Positions 27,264 to 37,423 are shown, counted from the first letter of the stretch. The stretch is DNA of 64,000 nt from CAVYWD01 sp963772225 (GCA_963772225.1 CAVYWD010000008.1:124001-188000); one strand, 5' to 3'. Notes: a model not told the origin generated them from the letters alone. Program-made: numbers and translations.

Positions 27264-28937
27264 TCAGCGCACCGTGAACTGGTACGCGGTGGAGCGGCCC
27301 CACGCCCAGCGCGGCCCATGCGGCGACGGGTAGTCGAGCGGCAGGGGCACCGCGCCCGGCGCCGCGAGCGCGTCGACGCTGTCGACCGGGGCGAGGCCGC
27401 GAACCCGCCAGTGGTACGAGGCGCCCGAGGGCAGCGCCAGCGCCGCCTCGCCGAGATCGGGCAGGGTGGCGCGGGAGGCGGCGGTGAAGACCAGGAACGC
27501 CGGAGCGTCCGTGCCGTCGGGCGTCACCTCCAGGACGTTCATGCCCTCCGGGAACGGCTGCCATGCGAAGACGGTGTCCAGCCCGACCGCGTTGGCGCCG
27601 TTCGCGGGTACGAGGGGCTCGGGAGCGGCCGTCACCGGGATGTCGACCGCCGCGAGCCCGCTCGCCTCGACGCACCCCATGGCCGCGCTGTCGAGGTGGC
27701 CTGCGGCCGTGTTCGCGGCGCGGGCGCAGAGCTGCAGCGCGGCGCCGTCGAGCGCGGGCAGCACGTAGCGGAAGATGGGCGGATCGCCCCACGGCACACC
27801 GGCGTTGTCGTCGTAGAAGAGCAAGAACGAGGGTCCCTGCGTTGCGGGGGCCAGCTGCGCCGAGGTGAGCTTCAGCGCGTAGCGAGGGGGGAGGCGCACC
27901 GTGCCCTGCGTCGTCACGGCCGGCACGGCGGCCAGATCGAGCGAGGGGATGGAGGCGGTCGCGCCGTCCGCGACGTTCACATCGGGCGCCGTGGCGAGCC
28001 AGTAGGCGGTGGGCGCGGCGGTGTTCAAATCCGCGCGCCACTGCACGGCCAGCACCGCGCCGCGCAAGCTGCCCGTTCCGCGCCAGCTCATCGGGAGCTC
28101 GTAGGACGCCGATGGCGGAGCGATGGCCACTCCGACGACGTCGAGCGGATCGCCCGCCGGCAGCTCGGCGGAGGCGAAGAGCACGCCCTGGAAGTCGCCG
28201 CGCGCCGCCGCCTCGGGGTCGCCGCCGTTCACCTGGCCGGCGAGGTTCGCGGACCGGTCGCCGACGCCCGTCGCCGCAAGCCCAGCCTGGTAGATCGCCG
28301 CGGTGGGATCGGCCCGGGTCAGCCCGGCGTACACCTGGACCGTCCGACCGGAACCGCTGGTGGAGAGGACGAGGTCGTAGGGCGGCGTGACCTCGGGGAT
28401 CGTGAATGCGCCGGCGCCGTCGGTGGTCGCCGCCGCGTGGCCCGCCACGCGCGCGACGACGCCCGCGACCGGATGGCCGCCCGCGTCCACGACGTGCCCG
28501 GAGATGCCCGAGGCCGGCGGCGGGGCGGACGGCGACACATGGACATCGAACGACGCCGTGAGGCCGGCGGCAGCGGCGACCACGTGCGCGGTCGCGCCCG
28601 CGTCGAGCTGGGCCGGCGGAGCGTAGTCGACGGCGGCTCCGGTGGAGGACGAGAGCGAGCCCGGGCCGGTCAGTGTCCACGCGATGGTGCCGTCGGCGTT
28701 CGCCAGCGCGGTGGTGCAAGTGACCGGGCCCTGGCCGGCGGTCACGGACGCGGGGGCGCAGGTGACGGCGAGGGAGGGCTCGGGCTGCGTCGCGGAAGGG
28801 GTTGGGGTTGGGGTCGGCGCGGGCGTGTCGTCCGGCGGGCCGGCGCTGGGTGCCTTGCTCGATGATCGAGAGCACGCGGTGAAGGCCATGAATGCGCCAG
28901 CGATCACGGCCAGTGTCGTGGGACGGTTCGCTGACAT
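27264..28937 (-). CDS. Ig-like/carboxypeptidase-regulatory-like lipoprotein
   Basis: A 557-residue lipoprotein; GGGGAGA lies about 8 nt before the ATG. The signal ends at M-A-F-T-A-C. A Thr/Pro linker is followed by an Ig-like domain (I-A-W-T-L-T-G-P-G-S-L-S-S). Next is a carboxypeptidase-regulatory-like beta domain, G-H-V-V-D-A-G-G-H-P-V-A-G-V then G-A-F-T-I-P-E-V-T-P-P-Y-D-L-V. A long beta-rich region ends with a FN3-like end (Y-H-W-R-V-R-G-L-A-P). It is a paralogue of the gene 80 nt upstream. Surface-exposed, function unknown. Confidence 0.65.
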   Translation of the reverse strand: MSANRPTTLAVIAGAFMAFTACSRSSSKAPSAGPPDDTPAPTPTPTPSATQPEPSLAVTCAPASVTAGQGPVTCTTALANADGTIAWTLTGPGSLSSSTGAAVDYAPPAQLDAGATAHVVAAAAGLTASFDVHVSPSAPPPASGISGHVVDAGGHPVAGVVARVAGHAAATTDGAGAFTIPEVTPPYDLVLSTSGSGRTVQVYAGLTRADPTAAIYQAGLAATGVGDRSANLAGQVNGGDPEAAARGDFQGVLFASAELPAGDPLDVVGVAIAPPSASYELPMSWRGTGSLRGAVLAVQWRADLNTAAPTAYWLATAPDVNVADGATASIPSLDLAAVPAVTTQGTVRLPPRYALKLTSAQLAPATQGPSFLLFYDDNAGVPWGDPPIFRYVLPALDGAALQLCARAANTAAGHLDSAAMGCVEASGLAAVDIPVTAAPEPLVPANGANAVGLDTVFAWQPFPEGMNVLEVTPDGTDAPAFLVFTAASRATLPDLGEAALALPSGASYHWRVRGLAPVDSVDALAAPGAVPLPLDYPSPHGPRWAWGRSTAYQFTVR

Positions 28938-29017
28938 GGCTGCATCTCCCCGGAAAGGGCCCCGCGGGCCAACTGCGCCCGCGGGGCGTGGCACGACGAG
29001 GGCCGTGTGCGGCGCGA

Positions 29018-30853
29018 CTAGGGCTTCGGGGGAACGCTGAATTTGTACTGGATGCCCTGGCCGGTGGAGGCGTTCGGCACCGGTGGGACGGGGTCCTGGA
29101 CGTTAGTGTTGCCCGCGACTGTCGGGTACAGGGTCGGCGCCGGTATGTCTGCCGTGAAGGCGTCCATACTGGCGAACGGGGCGAACCCGGAGACGTTCCA
29201 GGTGTAGTCCCCGACGCCGAAGGTGCCGCCGGCCGGCGTGAGATCGGGGACGGTCGTGGTGGTGCCCTTGGTGAAGATGAAGTACGTCGGGTTGCTCGCC
29301 GTGTTGGGGGCAACCGGAGTGATCTGGACAAAGTGGACACCGTCCTTGAATTCCGACCACGAGAAATTGGTGCTCATGCCGACCTTGTTCGCGCCGTTAA
29401 GGGGGGCCCAGGGCTGCGGGGCATCGAGGATCTCGAGCTGCGCGCCATCGGACTGGGGCGCGAGCGCATCGATGCAGGTGTAGCTGAAGCTGCCCGCGAA
29501 CTTCAAAGCCGGATCATAGTGAGCGCGGGCGCACACCTGCGTCTTGGCGTCCTGGATGTTCGGCACGATGTACTTGAAGTTCAGGGGCAGGGCGGGGTCG
29601 TTGAAGATCGGGAAGAAGATGTCCTTCTCGAGGCTCAATGCCACTGTCTCGTACGTGAGTGCATAGTGCGGAGGGAGGCTGATGGTCCCCTGCGTGTTCG
29701 CGCCCACGACCGGCGCCAGCGCGAGACTTTGGGTGGACGTCGCGGCGTCGAGCAGGGTCACGTTCGGCTTGGAATTGTACCAGTAATCGAGCGGCGCCCC
29801 CGTGATTGGATCGGGGTGCAACTGGAGTCCGACCAGGGTTCCGGTCGTGGTCCCAGGGTCGCTCATGGGGCTATTCCAGGTCACAGGGAGCCCGGTGAGC
29901 ACGGTGGGGAATGAGGGGAGACCACCGACGTTCCAATCCTGCCCGTCCAGGTCCCACGGCATGCGGACCTCCTTCGAGCCGAAGCCGAAATAGTTCCTAT
30001 CGAAGGCTGGCGCTGGGTCGCCGCCGGTGAGGTTGAGGTCGATCCTCGCTCTCCGCGCGATCAGGTTTGTCTGATCACTTTGCGTGAACACGTAGAGCGT
30101 CGGGTCCAGCCGCGTCAGCCCCTTGTACACGAACACGCGGTTGAGCGCGTCCTCGACTATCGCCAGGTCGTAGGGCGGCGTCACGCCGGTGATAACGAAT
30201 TTCCCATCGCCGTCAGTGCCCGTCGCGGGCCTGGGGTCGCCGACGATGAACACGGCCTGGTTCACGACGGGGTTCCCGTCCTCGTTGAGGACGCGACCCT
30301 TCACGTCGCAGTCGGGGGCGCTACTGCTACCACCCCCGCTCCCACTCCCACTCCCACTGCCGCTACCACCGCCGCTGCCGCTGCCGCTACCACTGCCGCT
30401 ACCGCTACCACTGCCGCTGCCCGGGCCCGGGAGCACATTGATGCTGATCGCGGAGGTCAGGTCGCCTGCGGACGCGACCACCTTGGCCGTTCCTTCCGCC
30501 AACGCCTGGTACGTGACCGCGTCGCCCGAAGTTGCCGAGAGCACTCCCGGGCCACTCACCGACCATGCCACCGTGCCGGTGGCGTTCTCCAGGTGCGCAT
30601 TGAGCGCGACCGCGTCGCCCACCTTCGTGGTGAGCGCCGAGTAGGCGACGGAGAGCTTGGGATCGGATGCCTGCGGCGACGCGCTGCTCGTGCTGCCCGT
30701 CTCCCCGCCGTTGCACGCCGCCGCGAGCATCGCGATGGCGAGCGTGAGGATTCGTACGGCAGCTGCTTTCGCTTCATCTGGCCTGTGTGCTGAAGTCCTG
30801 AAACCCAGCTGCGGATCCTGCCAAATCCGTCCGACTGCTCTTCCAGTTCTCAT
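29018..30853 (-). CDS. Paralogous Ig-like/carboxypeptidase-regulatory-like lipoprotein with Gly-Ser linker
   Basis: A 611-residue protein. AAGGAG sits 5-6 nt before the ATG at 30853, which supports that start although it leaves about 33 residues before the hydrophobic signal (I-L-T-L-A-I-A-M-L-A-A-A-C). Order: Ig-like domain (V-A-W-S-V-S-G-P-G-V-L-S-A), a pure (Gly-Ser)n linker, a regulatory-like beta domain (G-K-F-V-I-T-G-V-T-P-P-Y-D-L-A-I), and a beta-rich C-terminal part ending Y-T-W-N-V-S-G-F-A-P-F. The shared order and phrases such as T-P-P-Y-D-L and S-L-P-P-H-Y-A-L-T show tandem duplication with 27264-28937. Role unknown. Confidence 0.65.
   Translation of the reverse strand: MRTGRAVGRIWQDPQLGFRTSAHRPDEAKAAAVRILTLAIAMLAAACNGGETGSTSSASPQASDPKLSVAYSALTTKVGDAVALNAHLENATGTVAWSVSGPGVLSATSGDAVTYQALAEGTAKVVASAGDLTSAISINVLPGPGSGSGSGSGSGSGSGSGGGSGSGSGSGSGGGSSSAPDCDVKGRVLNEDGNPVVNQAVFIVGDPRPATGTDGDGKFVITGVTPPYDLAIVEDALNRVFVYKGLTRLDPTLYVFTQSDQTNLIARRARIDLNLTGGDPAPAFDRNYFGFGSKEVRMPWDLDGQDWNVGGLPSFPTVLTGLPVTWNSPMSDPGTTTGTLVGLQLHPDPITGAPLDYWYNSKPNVTLLDAATSTQSLALAPVVGANTQGTISLPPHYALTYETVALSLEKDIFFPIFNDPALPLNFKYIVPNIQDAKTQVCARAHYDPALKFAGSFSYTCIDALAPQSDGAQLEILDAPQPWAPLNGANKVGMSTNFSWSEFKDGVHFVQITPVAPNTASNPTYFIFTKGTTTTVPDLTPAGGTFGVGDYTWNVSGFAPFASMDAFTADIPAPTLYPTVAGNTNVQDPVPPVPNASTGQGIQYKFSVPPKP
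30321..30423 (-). repeat. (Gly-Ser)n-coding microsatellite-like repeat
   Basis: Short 6-bp units (GGCAGT/GGTAGC type on the minus strand) encode an uninterrupted run of Gly-Ser and Gly-Gly-Ser units in the linker of the lipoprotein at 29018-30853. Such repeats can vary in length by slippage. Confidence 0.75.
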
Positions 30854-31524
30854 GGTCAGCTCCTTGCGACAATGGGTCTATCGCTTCCCTAGCGCACGAG
30901 CTCCGCAATGCACGACGAAGCCGTCGGCGACATGCAATGCTGAGCTTGAAGCGCGGTATGTAATGCCTCGCGGCCCGCGCGAACGCACCGAGACTTTCGG
31001 GTTGTGTTGCGCTTGCGGCGGGAAAGGACCGAAGACCTCCCGGAGGAACACGGATGGATGCCCCCTGCTGCCAAAGGGCCCATTCGGCGGGATGCGGACG
31101 GGCGCCCCCCTTCCAGCAAAAGGGCCGGACCTTTCGGCGGATACCGACGGGTTCCCCCTCCAGCAGAAGGGCCGGGGCCCAATCGGCGGAATACCAATGG
31201 GTTCCCCCGCCGGCAGAAGGGGCGGGGCCCATTTGGCGGGATGCGGAAGTGCGCCCTTGGGCAGCGTGGCCCAAAGGGTCCGGCGCGGTTCAATGTCTTG
31301 GCGAGCCTGGCTTTGCTCCTATTTTCGTTTCCTGCGATTCGCGCTCTGACCAATGACCAATGGCGGTGACGACGTTCGTTGTTTGCGGCGTTCTTTGTCG
31401 CTGGTTTGGGGAAGCGCCGAGAAGGTGAGCGGCTCCTCGCTGCCTTCTCGCAGGCTTGCGACGGTGCTGGAACAGGGCTTGGCGGGGACTCCGAATTCCA
31501 GGCCCGAGCCCGCCTCCTGGCGCC
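30854..31524. other. Intergenic region carrying a tandem repeat array
   Basis: About 670 bp between the lipoprotein gene and the OPT transporter gene. No frame with coding character was found. The centre is the ~50-bp tandem array at 31048-31282; the flanks contain no recognisable gene. Confidence 0.4.
31048..31282. repeat. ~50-bp degenerate tandem repeat, about 4-5 units
   Basis: Units begin near 31048 (partial), 31092, 31141, 31191 and 31241, each about 49-50 bp. The shared core is C5-6, then CAGCA(A/G)AAGGG, then a GGCC-rich step and a TCGGCGG(A/G)AT(A/G)CC/GG end. Within a unit, CCCTT-type and AAGGG-type arms can pair, so each copy may fold into a hairpin. The divergence between units suggests an old array. 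Most frames stay open through it, but the translations look like repeat artefacts. Confidence 0.75.
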
Positions 31525-33525
31525 TCATCCTTTCGCCGCGCGCCGCCCCGCCGCAAACCACAAATACGCGCAAAGCCCCACGAACCCGAGCAGGCTGACC
31601 GTCTGCGATACGCCTTCCGCCCCATAAAAAGGCGTCCGAATCCAATCCTCGGAGAACCCGGGCAAGAGCCTCAAGCCGGCGCCGAAGACCCCGCCGAGCG
31701 CCCCGCCCGCCATGAGCCCCGAGGCGATGATGATTCCTCTCTCTCGCACCGAGGCGCCGGCCTCTCCGCCTGCCCGGTCCGCCCGCCGGGCCATGGCGTG
31801 GGCGAGCGCGCCGCCCACCAGCGCGGGGATATTGAGCTCCAGCGGAAGATACATCCCCAAAGCAAAGGTGAGCGCCGGCACCTGCAGCATCTCCATGACC
31901 ACCGCGACGAGCGCCCCCGTGCCGAAGAGCAGGTAGGCCACCGGCTGTCGGCTCATGAACCCCTCCACCAGCGCTTTCATGATGGAGGCCTGCGGCGCCG
32001 CGAGCACCGCCCGCGCGTCGCCCCGCGCCGCTTCGCCGAACTGGAACGTCCGGGCGAGGAGCACGATGGTGAGCCCGGCCGCCGCCGACGCGGCGACGAC
32101 GCCCAGGAACTTCACCTTCTCCTGCACTGCCGGCGTCGAGCCCATCCAATAGCCGGTCTTGAGGTCCGTGATCGCCTGGCCCGACACCGCAAGCGCGGTG
32201 CAGACCATGGCCGCGATGGCCATGACAAAGAACATGCCCGTCCGCCCCGAGAGGCCGAACTCGAGCAGCACCACCGACGAGACGATGATGGTCAGCATGG
32301 TCATGCCGGAGATGGGGCTCCGCGCGACCGTGGCGATGGCGTTGGCGGCGACCGAGGTGAAGAAGAACGCGAAGAACAGCGCCAGGGCGAGCCCCGCCGC
32401 GACCGCCCTTGGCGACGGCGCGACGTGAGCGAGGAAGGCGGCGATCGAGACCGCCGCGATGGAAATGCCGGCGAGCAGGCTCATCAGCGGGATGTCGCGG
32501 TCGGTCCGCGTCAGCGATCGCTCGCCGCCGGCGCGAAAGGCTTTCAAGGCGATGGCGAAGGAGCCGGCCACGATTCGAAGCGATTTGAGAATGCCGAAAA
32601 TGCCGGCGGTGGCGATGGCGCCCACGCCGATAAAGCGGACGTAGCCGCGAAAGATCTGCCCGGCGGTCATCTGCGCGATGGGAATGGCCCCGGGGTAGAC
32701 CACCGCGTCGCCCAGGTGGCTGCCGAAGAACCAAATGATGGGCACGAGCACCAGGTTCGCGAGGGCGCCACCCGCGCATAGGAGCATGGAGGACCGCAGC
32801 CCCATGACGTAGCCGAGCCCGAGGATGAAGCCCAGGGCGTCGAACGCGAGCGCCATCTTCGCCTTCTGCGCGAGCGTCTCGACCGCCGGGACGAAGCGCA
32901 GGTCAACGCTCTCCTTCCAGACGTGGAAGGTGGTGACCAGGAAGTCGTAGGCCGCCGCGATGCCGGTCGCTTGAAGGAGGAGCCGGGCCTGCGAGCCGCC
33001 CTTCTCCCCGGTGATGAGCACCTCGGCGATGGCGGTCGCCTCGGGGTAGGGGAAGCGGCCGTGGGTCTCGCGGACGAAGTAGCGCCGCAGCGGGATGAGG
33101 AACAGCACGCCCAGAGCACCGCCCGCGGCGCACAGGAAGATGCTCTGCCAGGGGTGCGGATCCAGCTGGAGCATGGTGAGGGCCGGAAGCGTGAAGATGG
33201 CCCCGGCCACCACCGAGCCCGACACGCCCCCGATGCCCGCGATGATCACGTTCTCCAGGAGCGTCGAGCGTCGCCGGTACGCCCGGGCCAAGCCGATGGC
33301 CAGGATGGAGATGGGGATGGCCGACTCCATCGCCTGGCCCACCTTGAGCCCCGAGTAGGCCGACGCCACGGTGAAGACGGCGCAGAGGAAGAGGCCCCAG
33401 CCCACGGAGCGAGCCGTCGCCTCCGGGAGCTGTGCCGAGGGGTCGACCGCCGGGCGGTACACCTCGCCTGGCATCAGCGGCCGATAGGCGTTCTCGGGCA
33501 GGGATTTCGGCTCAGCGGGTTCCAT
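31525..33525 (-). CDS. OPT-family oligopeptide/metal-chelate transporter
   Basis: A 666-residue membrane protein with about 14-16 hydrophobic helices. Family signatures are seen at S-A-Y-S-G-L-K-V-G-Q (first helix region), G-R-F-P-Y-P-E-A-T-A-I-A-E-V-L, T-D-L-K-T-G-Y-W-M-G-S-T-P and F-A-L-G-M-Y-L-P-L-E-L-N-I-P. Bacterial OPT proteins import small peptides or metal-ligand complexes by proton symport. AGGAGA lies 9 nt before the ATG. It stands alone, divergent from the chemoreceptor. The substrate cannot be told from sequence. Confidence 0.9.
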   Translation of the reverse strand: MEPAEPKSLPENAYRPLMPGEVYRPAVDPSAQLPEATARSVGWGLFLCAVFTVASAYSGLKVGQAMESAIPISILAIGLARAYRRRSTLLENVIIAGIGGVSGSVVAGAIFTLPALTMLQLDPHPWQSIFLCAAGGALGVLFLIPLRRYFVRETHGRFPYPEATAIAEVLITGEKGGSQARLLLQATGIAAAYDFLVTTFHVWKESVDLRFVPAVETLAQKAKMALAFDALGFILGLGYVMGLRSSMLLCAGGALANLVLVPIIWFFGSHLGDAVVYPGAIPIAQMTAGQIFRGYVRFIGVGAIATAGIFGILKSLRIVAGSFAIALKAFRAGGERSLTRTDRDIPLMSLLAGISIAAVSIAAFLAHVAPSPRAVAAGLALALFFAFFFTSVAANAIATVARSPISGMTMLTIIVSSVVLLEFGLSGRTGMFFVMAIAAMVCTALAVSGQAITDLKTGYWMGSTPAVQEKVKFLGVVAASAAAGLTIVLLARTFQFGEAARGDARAVLAAPQASIMKALVEGFMSRQPVAYLLFGTGALVAVVMEMLQVPALTFALGMYLPLELNIPALVGGALAHAMARRADRAGGEAGASVRERGIIIASGLMAGGALGGVFGAGLRLLPGFSEDWIRTPFYGAEGVSQTVSLLGFVGLCAYLWFAAGRRAAKG

Positions 33526-33773
33526 CGCGCCAGGTCTCCTGTGGTGTCGTCATGAGGGCCCCATCGCTCCCCGCCGAATCGTAGTCTCGGGCGCGCGGCC
33601 CTCCACTCGCGCCGGAGCGCTCGAAGCTCCGCTCGAGGGGTCGGCAGAGACTCGATGGGGTTCGGATCACCGGTCGGGGAGGTGCGACCCCGGCGCGTCT
33701 CTTCCGGAATTCGGGGAGTTCTGAGTCGGCCGGGGGCTTGCAAGCCCGTCGTTGAGCCCCGAGGTAACCATCT

Positions 33774-35477
33774 ATGAGCATCCGCGATTTGAGCGTTCAA
33801 AGAAAACTTCACCTGGTCTCCCTGGTGTTCGTGGCCGGCTTCGCGGGCGTCGGAATCTGGGTTGCGAGCACCTTCGAGCGCGTGAAGGTGGGCGGGCCGC
33901 TCTATGACCAGGTGGTGATGGGCAAGGACCTCATCGCGGACATCCTCCCTCCGCCCGAGTACATCCTCGAGACGTACCTCGTGGCCTTCCAAGCAATGAA
34001 CGAGGGCGACCCGGTCAAGCGCGAGGCGACGACCGCGCGCCTCGCCTCGCTCAAGAAGGACTTCGACGAGCGGCACGCCTATTGGACCGAGCACCTCGCC
34101 GAAGGCGCGACGCGCAAGAAGTTCCTGGAAGACTCCTACGCTCCGGCGGTCGAGTTCTACAAGGTGCTCGACGCGAGCTTCGTTCCCAAGCTGCGCCAGG
34201 GCGACCGAGAGGGCATGCTCGCCTCGCTCGAGCTCCTGAAGCCGCTCTACGAGAAGCACCGCGCCGCCATCGACGAGGTGGTGATCTCGGCGACGGAGGA
34301 CAACAAGCAGGTCGAGACGCAGACGCAGGAGTTCATCGCCTCGCGGCTCAGGCAGACGCTCATCCTGGGGCTCGTGGTCATCGGCGTGGCGCTCGCCCTC
34401 GGCCAGGTCATCTCGCGGCTGATTGTCCGCCCCCTGCTGAGCATGAGAGACGCCGCGGTGGGTATCTCCCAGGGAGACGCCAACCAGCAGGTCGACTATG
34501 TCGCGCGCGACGAGATTGGCGCGCTCGCCCAGGCTTTCCGCGAGACCCTCTCCTACTTCAAGGGCCTCGCCTCGGCGCTCGAGCACCTCGGCCGCGGCGA
34601 TTTGCGGATCGACGTCCAGCTCCGGTCCGAGCGCGACTCGGTCGGTCGCTCGCTCCAAACGCTGGCGGCCAACCTGAGCGGGCTCGTCGAAGAGATCCAG
34701 GAATCGGTGGTCCAGCTGGACACCGGCGCCTCGGACGTGAGCGCCGCCAGCCAGGCGCTCTCGCAGGGCGCCGTCGAGCAGGCCGCGTCCGTCGAGGAGA
34801 TCACGAGCGCCATCGCCGAGGTGGACGTGCAGGCCAAGAACAGCGCCGAGAGCGCGGTGAAGGCCGCCGGCCTCTCGAAAACGTCGCAGGACGCGGTCGA
34901 CCGCGGCCAGCAGCAGGTCCAGACCACGGTCAAGGCCATGGACGAGATCGCCGCGTCGAGCGAGCGCATCTCCAAGATCATCAAGGTCATCGACGGCATC
35001 GCGTTTCAGACCAACCTGCTCGCGCTCAACGCGGCGGTCGAGGCGGCGCGGGCGGGCTCGAAAGGCAAGGGCTTCGCCGTGGTCGCCGACGAGGTACGCA
35101 AGCTCGCGGACCGGAGCGCGGAGGCCGTCCGCGAGACTGCCGGCGTGGTCGAGGAGGCGAGCCGTGGCGCCGAGCGCGGGCTCAACGTCGCCCGGGACGC
35201 GGCGCAGGCGTTCACGCAGATCCGCGCCCAGATCGCCGACGTGAGCGAGCTCGCCACCGCCATCGCAACGTCCAACCAGGAGCAGGCGCGCGGCGTGGAG
35301 CAGGCGTCGCAGGGGCTCTCCCAGATCGACCAGGTGACCCAGCGCACGGCCGCGAGCGCCGAGGAGGTCGCCTCGTCCGCCGAGGAGCTCACTTCCCAGG
35401 CGCACCGCGTCCGCCAGCTCGTAGAGCGGTTCAAGCTCCGCTCCCGGGTGGGCGCTGCGCCCCTGCGCTCGGAGTGA
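33774..35477 (+). CDS. Methyl-accepting chemotaxis protein
   Basis: A 567-residue chemoreceptor. It has an N-terminal helix (H-L-V-S-L-V-F-V-A-G-F-A-G-V), a helical periplasmic domain of about 155 residues and a second membrane helix (L-I-L-G-L-V-V-I-G-V-A-L-A-L-G). A HAMP-like segment and the coiled-coil signalling domain follow, with the conserved tip I-D-G-I-A-F-Q-T-N-L-L-A-L-N-A-A-V-E-A-A-R-A-G and F-A-V-V-A-D-E-V-R-K-L-A. There is no C-terminal CheR pentapeptide. GAGGT lies 9 nt before the ATG. It lies 40 nt before the hybrid kinase gene, so the pair may act in one pathway. Confidence 0.93.
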   Translation: MSIRDLSVQRKLHLVSLVFVAGFAGVGIWVASTFERVKVGGPLYDQVVMGKDLIADILPPPEYILETYLVAFQAMNEGDPVKREATTARLASLKKDFDERHAYWTEHLAEGATRKKFLEDSYAPAVEFYKVLDASFVPKLRQGDREGMLASLELLKPLYEKHRAAIDEVVISATEDNKQVETQTQEFIASRLRQTLILGLVVIGVALALGQVISRLIVRPLLSMRDAAVGISQGDANQQVDYVARDEIGALAQAFRETLSYFKGLASALEHLGRGDLRIDVQLRSERDSVGRSLQTLAANLSGLVEEIQESVVQLDTGASDVSAASQALSQGAVEQAASVEEITSAIAEVDVQAKNSAESAVKAAGLSKTSQDAVDRGQQQVQTTVKAMDEIAASSERISKIIKVIDGIAFQTNLLALNAAVEAARAGSKGKGFAVVADEVRKLADRSAEAVRETAGVVEEASRGAERGLNVARDAAQAFTQIRAQIADVSELATAIATSNQEQARGVEQASQGLSQIDQVTQRTAASAEEVASSAEELTSQAHRVRQLVERFKLRSRVGAAPLRSE

Positions 35478-35517
35478 GCCGAGCGGCCGCGCAAGACACG
35501 AAAGAGACCGGCGCACC

Positions 35518-37423
35518 GTGCCCCACCGAATCCTCATCGTCGACGACGAGCCCGCCATCGTGAACGTGCTCTGCGCGGTGCTCACCGCGCCGGAGCGCCA
35601 GCTCCTCACCGCGCACACGGCAGAGCAGGCGATGGCGCGCATCCTGGCCGTGCCGGCCATCGAGGTGGCCATCCTCGACAAGAACCTGCCGGACAAGACC
35701 GGCCTGGAGGTGGGCGCGGCGCTCAAAGCGCAGCACCCCGACGCCGAGTTCATCCTCCTCACCGGCTACGCGTCCCTCGACTCGGCCATCGCCGCGGTGC
35801 GCGCCGGGGCCTACGACTACGTCCAGAAGCCGGTCGACGACTTCGACGCGCTCCAGCTGAAGATCCTGAACGCGCTGGAGAAGGTGCGGCTCAAGCGCGA
35901 GCGCGCGGCGCTGGTCGCGCGCCTCCGGGAGAGCGAGGCCCGCTACCGCGGCGTGTTCGAAGCGTCCTCCGACGGCCTGCTCCTCGTCGACGAGCGGACC
36001 GGGGCCATCGCCGACGCCAACGCCGCGGCGTCCCGCATCTACGGCCTCTCGTGCCAGGCGCTCGTGGGCAAGCCGCTCCAGGAGCTGGAGGGACCGAGCG
36101 CGGGCGGACCGCTGCGCCACCGCCGGGCCGACGGGGTGCTCGTCCCGGTGGAGGTGGCCCAGGGCCGGCTCGCCTCCGAGGGTGGCGCGGCGCGCGTCCT
36201 CGCGGTGCGGGACGTCAGCGAGCGGCTGCGCGCCGAGCAGGAGCGGGCCACGCTCGAGAGCCACCTGCGGCAGGCGCAGAAGATGGACGCCATGGGCCGG
36301 CTCGCCGGGGGCGTGGCTCACGACTTCAACAACCTGTTGACCATCGTGCTCGGCAACAGCGACCTGTTGCTCACCCGCGAGGACGAGGAGGAGCTCCGGG
36401 ACGAGCGCCTCCGGGAGATCGTCGACGCCGCCAGCCGGGCCGCGGCGCTCACGCGCCAGCTGCTCACCTTCAGCCGCAAGAAGCAGCCGCGCCTCGAGCC
36501 GGTGAGCCTCAACGCGGTGGTGCAAGACATGGTGAAGCTCTTGCGCCGCACCTTGGGCGAGCGCGTGGAGATCGTCTGCGCGCTGGTCAAGGACCCGTGG
36601 CGCGCGCTGGCGGACCCGGACCAGCTGTCGCAGGTGGTGCTCAACCTGGCCGTCAACGCCCGCGACGCCATGCCGAACGGCGGGAAGCTCGTGATGGAGA
36701 CGGCGAACGTCGAGCTGGGGCCGGCCGCGCAGATCCAGGAGGGCCTCGCGCCCGGCCGCTACGCGCTGCTCGCGGTCTCCGACAGCGGCACCGGGATGCC
36801 CAAGGAGGTGCGCGAGCGACTCTTCGAGCCCTTCTTCACCACCAAGGAACCAGGGAAAGGGACGGGGCTTGGGCTCGCCACGGTCTACGGCATCGTCAAG
36901 GCGGCGAACGGCGGCCTCGCGGTGCATTCGGAGGTCGGCCGCGGCACCACGATGAAGGTGTACCTCCCGGCGACTTCCCGGGCGGAGGCGGTGGCGGCCG
37001 AGCCGCTCCCGGCTCCGCGCCAGGGGCAGGGCGAGGTGGTGCTCCTGGCCGAAGACGAGCCCGCAGTGCGCTCGCTTTTGGCGCAGCTCTTGGCCGGCCA
37101 CGGGTACCAGGTGCTGGAGGCCGGGGACGGGAAGGAGGCGCTCGCCCTGGCGCGCCGCCAGAGCGCGCCGCCGGCCGCGCTCCTGGCAGATCTCTCCATG
37201 CCGCGCATGTCGGGCCGCGCGCTCGCCGAGGCGCTGCGGGCGGCCGCTCCGGAGATTCGCGTGCTCTTCATGTCGGGCTGGACGGAGCAGGCGGCGCTCG
37301 AGTGCGGGGCACTGCGAGCAGGGCGAGGACACCCTGTTCAAGCCCTTCGACGAGGAGCATCTCGTGCGGCGCGTGGGGGCGCTTTTCGAGGCCGGGCCCG
37401 CCGTCAGTCGCCCCACTGGTTGA
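35518..37423 (+). CDS. REC-PAS-histidine kinase-REC hybrid sensor, frameshifted near its end
   Basis: GTG start. Order: REC1 (I-L-I-V-D-D-E-P, phospho-Asp54 in A-I-L-D-K-N-L-P-D, Q-K-P-V), PAS (about 140-240), HisKA (M-G-R-L-A-G-G-V-A-H-D-F-N-N-L-L), ATPase (N-L-A-V-N-A-R-D-A-M, D-S-G-T-G-M, F-E-P-F-F-T-T-K, G-T-G-L-G-L-A-T), and REC2 (A-E-D-E-P-A-V-R, Asp in L-L-A-D-L-S-M-P-R). In the G4 run at 37306-37309 one extra base breaks the frame. The other phase gives G-E-D-T-L-F-K-P-F-D-E-E-H-L-V-R-R with the conserved REC lysine and a stop at 37423. The unshifted frame continues to 37536 without that lysine. The corrected end overlaps the opposing FecR-type gene by 20 nt. Confidence 0.85.

Noticed and set aside
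30321..30423. CRISPR-like or satellite repeat
   Set aside because: It is a simple (Gly-Ser)n-coding stretch inside a lipoprotein gene, without spacers.
31004..31369. Pro/Gly/Arg-rich protein encoded by the ~50-bp repeats
   Set aside because: Several frames are open through the array and the repeat unit is not a multiple of three in a consistent way, so the frames do not conserve a peptide repeat.
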